Source: Streptococcus varani
Lineage (GTDB): Bacteria; Bacillota; Bacilli; Lactobacillales; Streptococcaceae
NCBI RefSeq assembly: GCF_001375655.1
Contig: NZ_CTEN01000001.1
Span: forward strand, 62,001-126,000
Length of the DNA stretch: 64,000 nt
Reading direction: 5' to 3'
Below are positions 1 through 7,275 of the stretch, piece after piece. The notes under the pieces were generated by a model. That model saw nothing but the letters and a program-made list of their open reading frames with translations, did no database searches and was not told the origin of the DNA. Position 1 is the stretch's first letter. Each line of letters opens with the position of its first letter. Both the position numbers and the translations under genes were made by a program.

Positions 1-318
1 CGTCACCTGGTCACGGATGATAGCACCGGGCTCAATCCGAGCATTAATAGCCCGTTTATCCAGCAATGGTACAGCAGAATTGCGACCATCTTGCTCCACC
101 ACATAATCCTTGTTCTCTGTCAGGTTAGCAAGCAAGGGCTGGATGTCTTTCCAGTCACCAAAGAGAACGTTGCTCAATTTGACAACCGAAGCTGGAAGAG
201 CTCCTGCCAATTCCCCTTCAAAAGTCACCTTAACATTGGTTTTCTTCTCCGCGTTGCCGATAAATGCGATAATTTCTTGTGCAGTCATTTTTTGTGCAGT
301 CATTTTTTGTGCAGTCAT
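1..318 (-). CDS. dapH: Tetrahydrodipicolinate N-acetyltransferase, N-terminal part (cut by left edge)
   Basis: About 106 codons are inside the window. They read as the N-terminal region of DapH, the acetyl-CoA-dependent step of the diaminopimelate/lysine pathway. Recognisable pieces are [21 protein letters not shown] and [17 protein letters not shown], closely matching my memory of pneumococcal DapH; the left-handed beta-helix that follows lies outside. The start is unusual: three in-frame ATGs at 318, 303 and 288 are carried by tandem 15-bp units, giving [15 protein letters not shown]. No clear Shine-Dalgarno precedes any of them, so I give the longest form. The likely promoter is a TATAAT on the minus strand at 493-498, leaving a leader of roughly 150 nt. 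Confidence 0.85.
   Translation of the reverse strand, partial: MTAQKMTAQKMTAQEIIAFIGNAEKKTNVKVTFEGELAGALPASVVKLSNVLFGDWKDIQPLLANLTENKDYVVEQDGRNSAVPLLDKRAINARIEPGAIIRDQVT
274..318 (-). repeat. Three tandem 15-bp units carrying the dapH start codon
   Basis: Two perfect copies of ATGACTGCACAAAAA (318-304, 303-289) are followed by a third with one change (288-274, ending CAAGAA). Each unit starts with ATG and is 15 nt long, so all three stay in frame. Copy-number change would lengthen or shorten the protein by five residues without a frameshift. Confidence 0.9.
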
Positions 319-337
319 AATGATGATACCAAGAGCG

Positions 338-364
338 TTGACAAGGTTCGGGGAACCTTGTCAA
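338..364. promoter_or_regulatory. Perfect 12-bp inverted repeat in the dapH leader
   Basis: TTGACAAGGTTC (338-349) and GAACCTTGTCAA (353-364) are perfectly complementary around a GGG loop. The hairpin lies in the predicted dapH 5' leader, 20 nt before the first ATG, and has no U-tract. It could be an operator, a leader hairpin or a repeat remnant; the sequence alone does not decide. Confidence 0.6.
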
Positions 365-492
365 TCGGGAAATGAGATCAAGCAAAGCTTTCTACTCACG
401 CCAAGCAAGTTTTCCCTTTTAACTCGGGTTCAGTTCTTCAAAACTCCCCTTGCTAATACTCAAATCCTTCCAATTCAAATTCTATTTTTCCT

Positions 493-521
493 ATTATATC
501 AAATTTTCAGACAATTTGGAA
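493..521 (-). promoter_or_regulatory. Putative dapH promoter
   Basis: On the minus strand TATAAT occupies 498-493. With a 17-nt spacer the -35 position reads TTCCAA, a weak match. It is the best promoter candidate between the remnant frame and dapH. Confidence 0.4.
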
Positions 522-537
522 AAGATAGGGTTAAAAA

Positions 538-558
538 AAGACCTCACTAGGAGATCTT
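538..558 (-). terminator. Intrinsic terminator, minus strand
   Basis: Arms AAGACCTC (538-545) and GAGATCTT (551-558) pair over 8 bp with one G-U, followed on the minus strand by a run of seven T. It lies just downstream of the short remnant frame at 591-740. Confidence 0.7.
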
Positions 559-590
559 ATCTATAAAATTTTGTATCGTAAATTTAAATC

Positions 591-740
591 TTATCTCTTT
601 GTCAATTTTAGCTTTGCGGGTTCTGGAATTTCTACAAACCTCCCATTAAGTACTTCTATACTATCTTTCTTTCCGACTTCAATTCGTCTTGTATTATCAC
701 TATTTATGTCATCATCATAGCCAGATTCTCGAATTCTTGT
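591..740 (-). pseudogene. Possible C-terminal remnant of an unidentified protein
   Basis: Within the 458-bp gap between dapH and ulaG, one minus-strand frame stays open for about 44 codons and ends with a stop at 591. It reads like real protein: TRIRESGYDDDINSDNTRRI, then KKDSIEVLNGRFVEIPEP and KLKLTKR. There is no start codon or ribosome site; the frame emerges from the ulaG terminator and is followed by its own terminator at 538-558. I do not recognise the family. The simplest reading is the tail of a gene whose 5' part was deleted; chance openness is possible at this length. Confidence 0.35.
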
Positions 741-743
741 GAA

Positions 744-767
744 AAAACCCGGAAAATCCCAGGTTTT
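744..767 (-). terminator. Intrinsic terminator of ulaG
   Basis: On the minus strand the stem AAAACCTGG / CCGGGTTTT (one G-U) is followed by TTTTTT, starting about 10 nt after the ulaG stop codon. Confidence 0.75.
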
Positions 768-776
768 ATTTTTTTA

Positions 777-1868
777 TTATAGTAACGATTTGAATTGGAT
801 ATTGGAATCTTCTAAGAAGTGATCATCGAAGCCTCGTGGGTGATGGTATTCGATTTTTTCTTTGTCCATTGGATAGGTGTATTTGCCACCAACTTCCCAA
901 ATGAATGGATGGAAGTCGTACTGGAGGCGTTCTTTTCTCATCTTCCAGAGTTGAATGATTTCATCTGTTGAAGCCATGAAGTTAGACCAGATGTCATAGT
1001 GAACTGGAATGATGACTTTGGCACGTAGGTTTTCAGCCATACGAAGGAGATCGATAGAAGTCATCTTATCTTGGATACCGATCGGGTTATCGCCGTAATT
1101 GTTAATGGCAACATCGATATTGAAGTCACGGCCATGTTTTGCAAAGTAGTTTGAGAAGTGAGAATCTGCCCCGTGGTAAATGGTTCCGCCAGGTGTTTCA
1201 AATACATAGTTAACCGCCTTGCTGGCCATGAGTTTATCTGTTATTGGAAGACCTTTGAGACTATTTCCATTTTCTTCATAACCTTCAATCGGAAGAGTAA
1301 CTAAGCAGGTTCGGTCAAAGGATTCAACAGCATGAATTTTGATGTCTTTAAATTCAAAGCTATCTCCTGGTGCAATGGTGATGATGCGATCTTTTGGTAC
1401 TCCCCAACCTTCCCAAATCTTTCCACAACCTACTGGACCAACAAATTTCACATGGTCCAATTTTGGATTGTTAAGAATAGCTGCAGCAGTAGAAATGTCA
1501 ATATGGTCAGAATGAACATGTGAGACTAAATAGTAATCCAATTCATTAATGGCGAATGGATCAATAACCATCGGTTGCACGCGCAAGTTTGGTTGCAATT
1601 TGCGGACACCAGCCATATTCGCCATTTGGTGACCCCAAACCATATCCTTGACTTTCTTAGTTGATTTTCCACGAGAGGACCAAAGATCCATGACCACATT
1701 GGCCCCACCAGGAGTTTTAATCCAAACACCACAGTTACCAAGCCACCACATGGCAAAGTTGCCTTCTGGCACCACTTCTTCTTCGATTTCTTCATTGAGC
1801 CATGTTCCCCACTCTGGGAATGTGCTCAAAATCCATGATTCACGCGTAATATCTTTTACATTTGCCAT
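777..1868 (-). CDS. ulaG: L-ascorbate-6-phosphate lactonase UlaG
   Basis: The 363-residue protein is a metallo-beta-lactamase-fold hydrolase. The metal-binding motif SHVHSDHID is at residues 116-124, and further conserved histidines include PVHYD. In the family it opens the lactone ring of L-ascorbate 6-phosphate to 3-keto-L-gulonate 6-phosphate in the cytoplasm, the first step after UlaABC uptake. It starts at an ATG preceded by CGGAGGCAATCAACT. Unlike the other ula enzymes it forms its own unit downstream of ulaR, with its own operator-like element (2046-2086), promoter and terminator. A BOX-like repeat is wedged into its leader. Length and motifs are typical. Confidence 0.95.
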   Translation of the reverse strand: MANVKDITRESWILSTFPEWGTWLNEEIEEEVVPEGNFAMWWLGNCGVWIKTPGGANVVMDLWSSRGKSTKKVKDMVWGHQMANMAGVRKLQPNLRVQPMVIDPFAINELDYYLVSHVHSDHIDISTAAAILNNPKLDHVKFVGPVGCGKIWEGWGVPKDRIITIAPGDSFEFKDIKIHAVESFDRTCLVTLPIEGYEENGNSLKGLPITDKLMASKAVNYVFETPGGTIYHGADSHFSNYFAKHGRDFNIDVAINNYGDNPIGIQDKMTSIDLLRMAENLRAKVIIPVHYDIWSNFMASTDEIIQLWKMRKERLQYDFHPFIWEVGGKYTYPMDKEKIEYHHPRGFDDHFLEDSNIQFKSLL

Positions 1869-1900
1869 AGTTGATTGCCTCCGATAAGTTTTTTATATTT

Positions 1901-2006
1901 TATACTCAAAGAAAATCAAAAATAGATGCGGCAAAGCGACACAGACATACCAAATGGTCAGCATGGAGCTTTAATAAACTATACTGTTGATTTTCAAAGA
2001 GTATTA
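1901..2006. repeat. Degenerate BOX-like element in the ulaG leader
   Basis: The ends are near-inverted repeats: TATACTCAAAGAAAATCAA at 1901-1919 and TTGATTTTCAAAGAGTATTA at 1987-2006. This is the terminal pattern of pneumococcal BOX/RUP-type small repeats. Inside, GATGCGGCAAAGCGAC resembles the boxA core CTACGGCAAGGCGAC. It lies between the ulaG -10 box and the gene, hence in the 5' untranslated leader. Identification rests on remembered consensus sequences. Confidence 0.6.
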
Positions 2007-2016
2007 TTTCATTATC

Positions 2017-2045
2017 AGTATAAACCCAATCATCTATTCCGGAAA
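2017..2045 (-). promoter_or_regulatory. Putative ulaG promoter
   Basis: A minus-strand -10 TATACT occupies 2022-2017, with a poor -35 (TTTCCG, 2045-2040) at 17-nt spacing. The -10 lies exactly 23 nt from the operator-like element at 2046-2086, the same spacing as at ulaA. A weak -35 next to an upstream operator is typical of an activator-dependent promoter. Confidence 0.6.
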
Positions 2046-2086
2046 GACCAAGATATACACAGCCATGTGTACAAAAATAGGCTGAA
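2046..2086. promoter_or_regulatory. Operator-like element upstream of ulaG (candidate UlaR site)
   Basis: This 41-bp element is nearly identical to one upstream of ulaA (8788-8828). The order is GACCAAGATA, a TACACA-N4-TGTGTA dyad, then CAAAAATAGGCTGAA. Two independent copies upstream of the two ula transcription units argue for a regulon-specific site; UlaR is the obvious candidate protein (inference). Confidence 0.7.
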
Positions 2087-2108
2087 ATAGAACTCGACTA
2101 GATACAAA

Positions 2109-2137
2109 AACACCCTATAATATCTTTACAGGATGTT
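2109..2137 (-). terminator. Terminator of ulaR
   Basis: On the minus strand AACATCCT / AGGGTGTT pair over 8 bp with one G-U and are followed by TTTTTG, 17 nt beyond the ulaR stop. Confidence 0.65.
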
Positions 2138-2153
2138 CTATCTGATTTACCGA

Positions 2154-3803
2154 TTAATCTTCAATCAATTCTTGTCGCACTAAGTGTTCAATTTTGGCCA
2201 CTAATGCATGCCTTTCCTGACATTCAGGAACGTAGGCTTGAAGGTATTTCACCAATTCTTGGCTAAAATTCGATTCCACTTGTCCACTATTTGTTTTTGA
2301 AAAACGAAGCAAGCGTACCATGTCATTGATACTAAGAATGGGATGAATAAGGATACTTGGAAACTTGGTTTCAAGTGCATCACCAGTAGTGACAACCATA
2401 TCCGTTTCTAAAATGTCACTGACACTATAAAATTGTTCGGATGTAAAAATATTGATATCACAGTTGGGCAGGCATTGTTTGCACTGACTAAGCAATAGTT
2501 TCTGAACACCGACACCTTCATCACAAACAAGAGTAACGCTTTTTTTGCTGTAACTGCTCTTAGAATTTTCTAATTCTCCACCTAAATGAATCGCAATGTA
2601 GGCGATATCGCTATCCGACATCTTAATTCTCCAGGCTTGTTCAAGGATATAGATACTTTTCTGAGTTGCTGTGTAGAGTTCTGGATACTTTCCTATGATA
2701 TGGTTCGTAAGGGGATTAATAGACAGGATACCGTAGGTCTTGCGATAAATCATAGCCTTACAATGCATGAGTAGCTGATCCAGCAAACCACTATAGTTGT
2801 TAAAAGCAAAACCAAAATTTACTTGCAGATGCTGTAAAAATAGCTTTAAGTTTTCTTTCATCTCTGCGTAGTCTTTACTGTCCAGATGCACATCTTGGTC
2901 CTTGCGAAAAGACAGCAATAACATGGCAACTAGACTGATTTCAATTGTATCTAATTGTAAATCAAATTGTGCTGTTAATTCTTCTGCAATCTCTGTTGCC
3001 AGCACAAATTCGATCCGTTGCCAGGTTGATGCAAATTCCTTGCGAACAAAATCTCTTTCCTGATCAGTCAAGTCAATGCTTTTATAACTTAAGAGCAGGT
3101 AAGGCAATATTTGAACCATAAATTGGCTATCATTGGGATTGATTTTTTTACCCATACGTTCTTGGGCAGATGAGATCTTAATACTTAAGTAATGATTCAC
3201 TTCATCAGAAAAATAGCGTCCGAATTCTGTTAAATCAAGAATCTTCTCTTTAACGATCGCAATAAAGCCTCTATTGCCCTCTGTATAAATGGAGTAGAGC
3301 AAGCGATAGAGATATTGAATTTTAGACAAAGGGTGACATTCCAGATAGTAGCCACGTGCCTTTGTTACTCTGAGATGAATATCGTATTCCTCATTGGAGA
3401 GTTTGTTGCGAATATCATTGAGGTCATTGAGGATGGTATTTCGCGAAACATCATGCAAGGCCATCAGTTTCTCAATTGTCACTCGCTCCTTAGAAATGGC
3501 TATGTAGGTCAAAGTCAACTGTAGGCGTTCTCCCACGCTCATCACATAGGAATAATCGTCTAGTTCATCCAAGAGTTCCTGACAAATTTTCTTCTGTTCA
3601 CCTGTCAGTAGAATACCGACTCGTGGATAAGAAACAATTTGTTCCACCTGCTCTGGTAAGACTTCGTTAATTTTTTCCAGATGATAATAAATCTTTCGAC
3701 GAGACTGTCCAAGTTCTTTCGAGATAGTCATGACGGTCTCTGGTTCATTGAGATTCACCAAATAAGACAGAAGATGGTAACTTTTTTTATCTAGTAAAAT
3801 CAT
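2154..3803 (-). CDS. ulaR: PRD-containing transcriptional regulator of the ula regulon
   Basis: This 549-residue protein belongs to the BglG/MtlR-type PTS-controlled regulators. An N-terminal helix-turn-helix region (about residues 20-48, SKELGQSRRKIYYHLEKINE) is followed by a second DNA-binding region, two PRD modules, and a C-terminal EIIB-like domain whose cysteine is in VTLVCDEGVG (near residue 427). I see no EIIA domain. In pneumococci the equivalent gene activates ula genes in response to ascorbate and its PTS phosphorylation state. It follows ulaF after a terminator (3871-3897) and has a TATAAT at 3836-3831, so it can be expressed separately. The ATG has AAGGGGG upstream. Confidence 0.88.
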   Translation of the reverse strand: MILLDKKSYHLLSYLVNLNEPETVMTISKELGQSRRKIYYHLEKINEVLPEQVEQIVSYPRVGILLTGEQKKICQELLDELDDYSYVMSVGERLQLTLTYIAISKERVTIEKLMALHDVSRNTILNDLNDIRNKLSNEEYDIHLRVTKARGYYLECHPLSKIQYLYRLLYSIYTEGNRGFIAIVKEKILDLTEFGRYFSDEVNHYLSIKISSAQERMGKKINPNDSQFMVQILPYLLLSYKSIDLTDQERDFVRKEFASTWQRIEFVLATEIAEELTAQFDLQLDTIEISLVAMLLLSFRKDQDVHLDSKDYAEMKENLKLFLQHLQVNFGFAFNNYSGLLDQLLMHCKAMIYRKTYGILSINPLTNHIIGKYPELYTATQKSIYILEQAWRIKMSDSDIAYIAIHLGGELENSKSSYSKKSVTLVCDEGVGVQKLLLSQCKQCLPNCDINIFTSEQFYSVSDILETDMVVTTGDALETKFPSILIHPILSINDMVRLLRFSKTNSGQVESNFSQELVKYLQAYVPECQERHALVAKIEHLVRQELIED

Positions 3804-3870
3804 AATGCCCCCTTAAATTAAATACTTCCTATTATAACACATTAATGCTGCATTTATCCTCTGACAAAAA

Positions 3871-3897
3871 AGCAGACTTCCCATTTGAAAGTCTGTC
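3871..3897 (-). terminator. Terminator between ulaF and ulaR
   Basis: On the minus strand CAGACTT / AAGTCTG form the stem and are followed by CTTTTTTG. It separates the ulaABCDEF operon from ulaR. Confidence 0.65.
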
Positions 3898-3909
3898 TTA
3901 CCTTGACAA

Positions 3910-4626
3910 TTAGTGGTTATCCCCTTTTTGACCATAATAGGCATTTGGTCCGTGTTTGCGGAGGTAGTGCTTGTCTAAGATATATTGTGGTGCCGGCTCA
4001 ACCCGTGGGTTAATTTGCTCTGTAAAGCGGCTCATCTTGGCTACTTCTTCCAAGACAACGGAATGATAAACTGCCTGAGCCGGGTCCTTGCCCCAAGTAA
4101 ATGGTCCATGATTGCGGACAACAATACCTGGTACCGCTACTGGATCTAGACCACGACGAGCAAATTCCTCGATGATGACCGTTCCAGTTTCCATCTCGTA
4201 GGCTAATTCCACCTCATCTTTGGTAAGAGAACGTGCACATGGCACCGGCCCGTAGAAATAATCCGCATGAGTGGTTCCGTAGAAGGGAATATCACGTCCT
4301 GCCTGCGCCCAGCCAACTGCTTCGGTTGAGTGAGTATGAACAATCCCACCAATAGCTGGCCATGCCTTGTAGAGTTCCACGTGGGTTGCTAGGTCAGATG
4401 ATGGGTTGAGGTCTCCTTCGACCACCTGACCATCTAAGTCTGTCACCACCATGTTTTCAGGTGTTAATTTGTCATAGTCCACACCCGATGGTTTGATGAC
4501 AATTCTGCCCAATTCACGGCAAATTTCAGATACATTGCCCCATGTGAATTTGACCAGGCCGTGTTCTGGCAAGGATTTGTTGGCTGCACAGACCCGTTGC
4601 CGCATTTCTTGTAAATCTTTTGGCAT
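3910..4626 (-). CDS. ulaF: L-ribulose-5-phosphate 4-epimerase UlaF
   Basis: The 238-residue protein is of the class II aldolase/AraD family. The metal-site regions are visible: KFTWGNVSEI near the N terminus, GGIVHTHSTEAVGWAQ, and the late RNHGPFTWG. It converts L-ribulose 5-phosphate to D-xylulose 5-phosphate, the exit point of the ascorbate pathway into pentose phosphate metabolism. Its ATG overlaps the ulaE stop by one base (TAATG), indicating translational coupling. Length is close to that of E. coli UlaF and AraD. AraD is the alternative name, but the operon fixes it as UlaF. Confidence 0.93.
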   Translation of the reverse strand: MPKDLQEMRQRVCAANKSLPEHGLVKFTWGNVSEICRELGRIVIKPSGVDYDKLTPENMVVTDLDGQVVEGDLNPSSDLATHVELYKAWPAIGGIVHTHSTEAVGWAQAGRDIPFYGTTHADYFYGPVPCARSLTKDEVELAYEMETGTVIIEEFARRGLDPVAVPGIVVRNHGPFTWGKDPAQAVYHSVVLEEVAKMSRFTEQINPRVEPAPQYILDKHYLRKHGPNAYYGQKGDNH

Positions 4627-5489
4627 TAGCGTAAACCTGCTTTCTCAATGAATGGGTAAAGAAAGGCTTGTGCTTCCTGAATGGCTACACGTGTTTCTTC
4701 CACCGTTTCACAATTTTCAGACCACATTTCAATCAAGAATGGCCCCTTGTAATTGCTGCGTTTGATAACATCAAACATTTCTTCCCAATTGACACATCCC
4801 TGACCAAATGGCACATCACGGAACTGCCCCTTAGAGTTTTCTGTGACTGGATAGGTATCTTTCAAATGAAGAGCTGCAATAGAGCGGTGTCCATTGTAAA
4901 ATTCACTCCAGAGGTCATTGTGCCAAGCAGAGACATTGCCTGTATCAGGATAAACGAAAAGATAAGGTGAATCAATTTCTTTTTCAATGGCTAAATATTT
5001 CTCAATCGAATTAACAAAAGGATCGTCCATAATTTCGATAGAGAGAATAACTTGAGCCTCTTCTGCCCAATCACAAGCTTTCCGAAGATTTTTGATAAAA
5101 CGTGCTCTTGTTTGAGAAGACTTCTCCTCATAATAAACATCGTAACCCGCTAGTTGAATAGTGCGAACGCCTAAATCCTGAGCCAACTCGATGCATTTTT
5201 TCATCATGTCTAGCGACTTAGCTTCTTTTTCAGGATCATTTGACCCCATAGGATAGCGACGGTGACCAGAGAAACAGATACTTGGAATGCGGACACCTGT
5301 TTCATAGATAGCCTTGACAATATCCAAGCGCTCTTCCTTGGTCCATTCCAAGCGGGCGAGGCGGGCATCTGATTCATCCACAGACATTTCCACAAAGTCA
5401 AAACCGAGCTCTTTTGCAAATTGGAGCCGCTCCAACCAGGTAAAATGCTTGGGAGTCGCTTTTTCATAAATACCAATCGGACGTGTCAT
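4626..5489 (-). CDS. ulaE: L-xylulose-5-phosphate 3-epimerase UlaE
   Basis: The 287-residue TIM-barrel protein (xylose isomerase-like/AP endonuclease 2 superfamily) carries the family pattern: MTRPIGIYEKATPKHFTWLE at the start, SIEIMDDPF and YPDTGNVSAW with acidic metal ligands, and FLIEMWSE near the end. It epimerises L-xylulose 5-phosphate to L-ribulose 5-phosphate. The gap to ulaD is three bases and ulaF overlaps its stop, so the three catabolic genes are one translational block. Confidence 0.94.
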   Translation of the reverse strand: MTRPIGIYEKATPKHFTWLERLQFAKELGFDFVEMSVDESDARLARLEWTKEERLDIVKAIYETGVRIPSICFSGHRRYPMGSNDPEKEAKSLDMMKKCIELAQDLGVRTIQLAGYDVYYEEKSSQTRARFIKNLRKACDWAEEAQVILSIEIMDDPFVNSIEKYLAIEKEIDSPYLFVYPDTGNVSAWHNDLWSEFYNGHRSIAALHLKDTYPVTENSKGQFRDVPFGQGCVNWEEMFDVIKRSNYKGPFLIEMWSENCETVEETRVAIQEAQAFLYPFIEKAGLR

Positions 5490-5492
5490 AAA

Positions 5493-6158
5493 CTACCCCC
5501 AGATACGCTTGATTTCAGCCTTAAATTCACGCGCTGCAGCTGCTGGATCTGGTGCTTCGGTGATACCACGACCCGCGATAAAGGTAAAGACATCCACTCC
5601 TTCAAAGAGTTTAAGAGTATTTACATCCAAACCGCCTGTTACAGACACACGGAAGCCCATCTCAATCAATTTCTTGACTTTGTTTAAGTCTTTTTCGCCC
5701 CAAGTCTCGCCAGCAAGAAGAGCATCGCGCGATTGGTGATAGATAGCTTGAGAAATTCCTGCATCCAACCATTGTTGGGCATGATCATAGGTCCAATCTC
5801 CATAAAGTTCGACTTGGATTTCCCCCCGGTCACCACGTTCTTCTCGGATAGCCTTGAGAGCTGCCTTCATAGTTGGGATCGTTGCTGAACAGATACAGGT
5901 CATCCAGTCTGCACCGCGTTTCGCATTGTTGGCCGCAACCGTACCACCAGCATCCGCACATTTGGTATCCGCTACAATCAATTTATCAGGGAAGAGGCTG
6001 CGAAGAACTTCAACCAATTCTGAACCAACTTGGAGAAGACAGACCGTTCCAGCTTCGATAATATCAACTTCTGCACCTACAGATACAGCAGCTTTAATAG
6101 CTCCTTGTAAGTCAGAGTGGTCGAGGGCAACTTGTAAATTTGGGATATGTTTTGTCAT
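5493..6158 (-). CDS. ulaD: 3-keto-L-gulonate-6-phosphate decarboxylase UlaD
   Basis: The 221-residue protein belongs to the OMP decarboxylase suprafamily. The catalytic DxKxxD motif is visible as ADTKCADAGG (Asp64, Lys66, Asp69). It decarboxylates 3-keto-L-gulonate 6-phosphate to L-xylulose 5-phosphate using Mg2+. The phosphate-binding end (FIAGRGITEAPDP) is intact. It is separated from ulaC by 187 bp, more than elsewhere in the operon; I find no convincing terminator or strong promoter in that gap. Hexulose-6-phosphate synthase is a homologous alternative, excluded by context. Confidence 0.94.
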   Translation of the reverse strand: MTKHIPNLQVALDHSDLQGAIKAAVSVGAEVDIIEAGTVCLLQVGSELVEVLRSLFPDKLIVADTKCADAGGTVAANNAKRGADWMTCICSATIPTMKAALKAIREERGDRGEIQVELYGDWTYDHAQQWLDAGISQAIYHQSRDALLAGETWGEKDLNKVKKLIEMGFRVSVTGGLDVNTLKLFEGVDVFTFIAGRGITEAPDPAAAAREFKAEIKRIWG

Positions 6159-6345
6159 ATATTTTCCTACTTTCTAATTGATGGAACATCTTTCTGTTTA
6201 AATAATTTTTGCTAATTGAGAGAACCCCTTAGAATCACGGACTGTGCACTTTATTTTACCTCTAATACAAGGAACGAAACCGCAGATATATAATGGTCAG
6301 CAAGGTAAGGTGACAAAGTAGTTAAAGGTAATAATAAGTTACGCA

Positions 6346-6837
6346 TCAGCCTTCCAAGTCAAGTCCTTCAAGATACGGGCTATTTTTTGACTCTTCTACC
6401 ATCGCAAGCACTTGTTCTGGACTTTGGCAATCTACTAAACGCTGAATGGAATTTTCCAATTCAAACAGAGCGATAATTTGTGGAATGGCTACCGATGTGT
6501 GAATAGCTGCACTGGTTGCCGCCAAACAGAGAAGAACTGAAACTTCTTTCCCATCTGAGAAAGCAACCGGCTCTTTCAAAGTGACCAATGAAAAGGCATC
6601 ACGGTTGACACCGTCACCAGCCATGGCATGAGGCATCGCCATTCCAGGCATGAGGACATAGTAAGGACCGTGTTCCTCTGTAGAAGCGATAATGTTTTCA
6701 TAGTATTTTTCTACCACAGCTCCACTTTCAATGAGTGGTTCTACTGATAACTTGATAGCTTCTTGCCAAGTTGTGGCTTGTAGCCCCAGTCGAATAGAAT
6801 TATTTTCTTTAAAGGCTTTTGTTAAATTCATAATCAT
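6346..6837 (-). CDS. ulaC: Ascorbate-specific PTS EIIA component
   Basis: This 163-residue protein is a mannitol/fructose-type EIIA. The phosphorylatable histidine lies in PGMAMPHAMAG (His70). It passes phosphate from HPr to UlaB. Two ATGs six bases apart (6837 and 6831) are possible starts; the ribosome site GGGAAGG is better spaced for the second, which would give MNLTKAF. Gene order ulaA-ulaB-ulaC matches the conserved PTS part of the ascorbate operon. Confidence 0.92.
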   Translation of the reverse strand: MIMNLTKAFKENNSIRLGLQATTWQEAIKLSVEPLIESGAVVEKYYENIIASTEEHGPYYVLMPGMAMPHAMAGDGVNRDAFSLVTLKEPVAFSDGKEVSVLLCLAATSAAIHTSVAIPQIIALFELENSIQRLVDCQSPEQVLAMVEESKNSPYLEGLDLEG

Positions 6838-6914
6838 TTCCTTCCCTTCAAGTCTCTTCCTTTTAAAGAGGGAGGTGCCTCCAAGCTATGAAAGCACCTC
6901 TATTTTCTAAAAGA

Positions 6915-7193
6915 TTACAAAACAGCTTGTAATTTTGTTTTAATTTCATTGTCATCCATCAGGTTATCAAGACCAACCAGGTGGCCTTTTGTACGCCCTT
7001 CCAATTCCTTGATGAGGTGGTTTGAAGCAACGACAATATCATAGCTAGAAGCTAGACCTTTGGCTTCACCAACTGAGCAAGATGCTGATTGGATATCTGT
7101 TACGCCCAATTGACGCAAAGCGTTTTCAACTTTCATTTTGATAACCATGGATGAACCCATACCATTACCACATGCTGTAAGAACTTTAACCAT
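6915..7193 (-). CDS. ulaB: Ascorbate-specific PTS EIIB component
   Basis: This 92-residue cytoplasmic EIIB has its phosphocysteine near the N terminus (MVKVLTACGNGMGSS, Cys8). It carries phosphate from UlaC to the substrate bound by UlaA. I place the start at the ATG at 7193 because GGAGG sits 8 nt upstream. The frame can be extended to a TTG at 7208, but that codon overlaps the ribosome site and is unlikely to be used. Confidence 0.93.
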   Translation of the reverse strand: MVKVLTACGNGMGSSMVIKMKVENALRQLGVTDIQSASCSVGEAKGLASSYDIVVASNHLIKELEGRTKGHLVGLDNLMDDNEIKTKLQAVL

Positions 7194-7275
7194 ATTATTT
7201 TCCTCCAATATTTATTTTCTATAAAGGAACCAAGGCTAGGATATGCTTATCCAGCCTAGGTTTTCTGTTTTTTTA

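Noticed and set aside
91..550. Two overlapping plus-strand ORFs (94 and 146 codons)
   Set aside because: They are antisense to dapH and its leader; the minus-strand DapH similarity and terminators explain the region.
6160..6345. Possible degenerate BOX-like repeat or internal promoter between ulaC and ulaD
   Set aside because: Only a 10-base match (ATGGTCAGCA) to the element at 1901-2006, and no matching terminal repeats; a TAAAAT lacks a usable -35.
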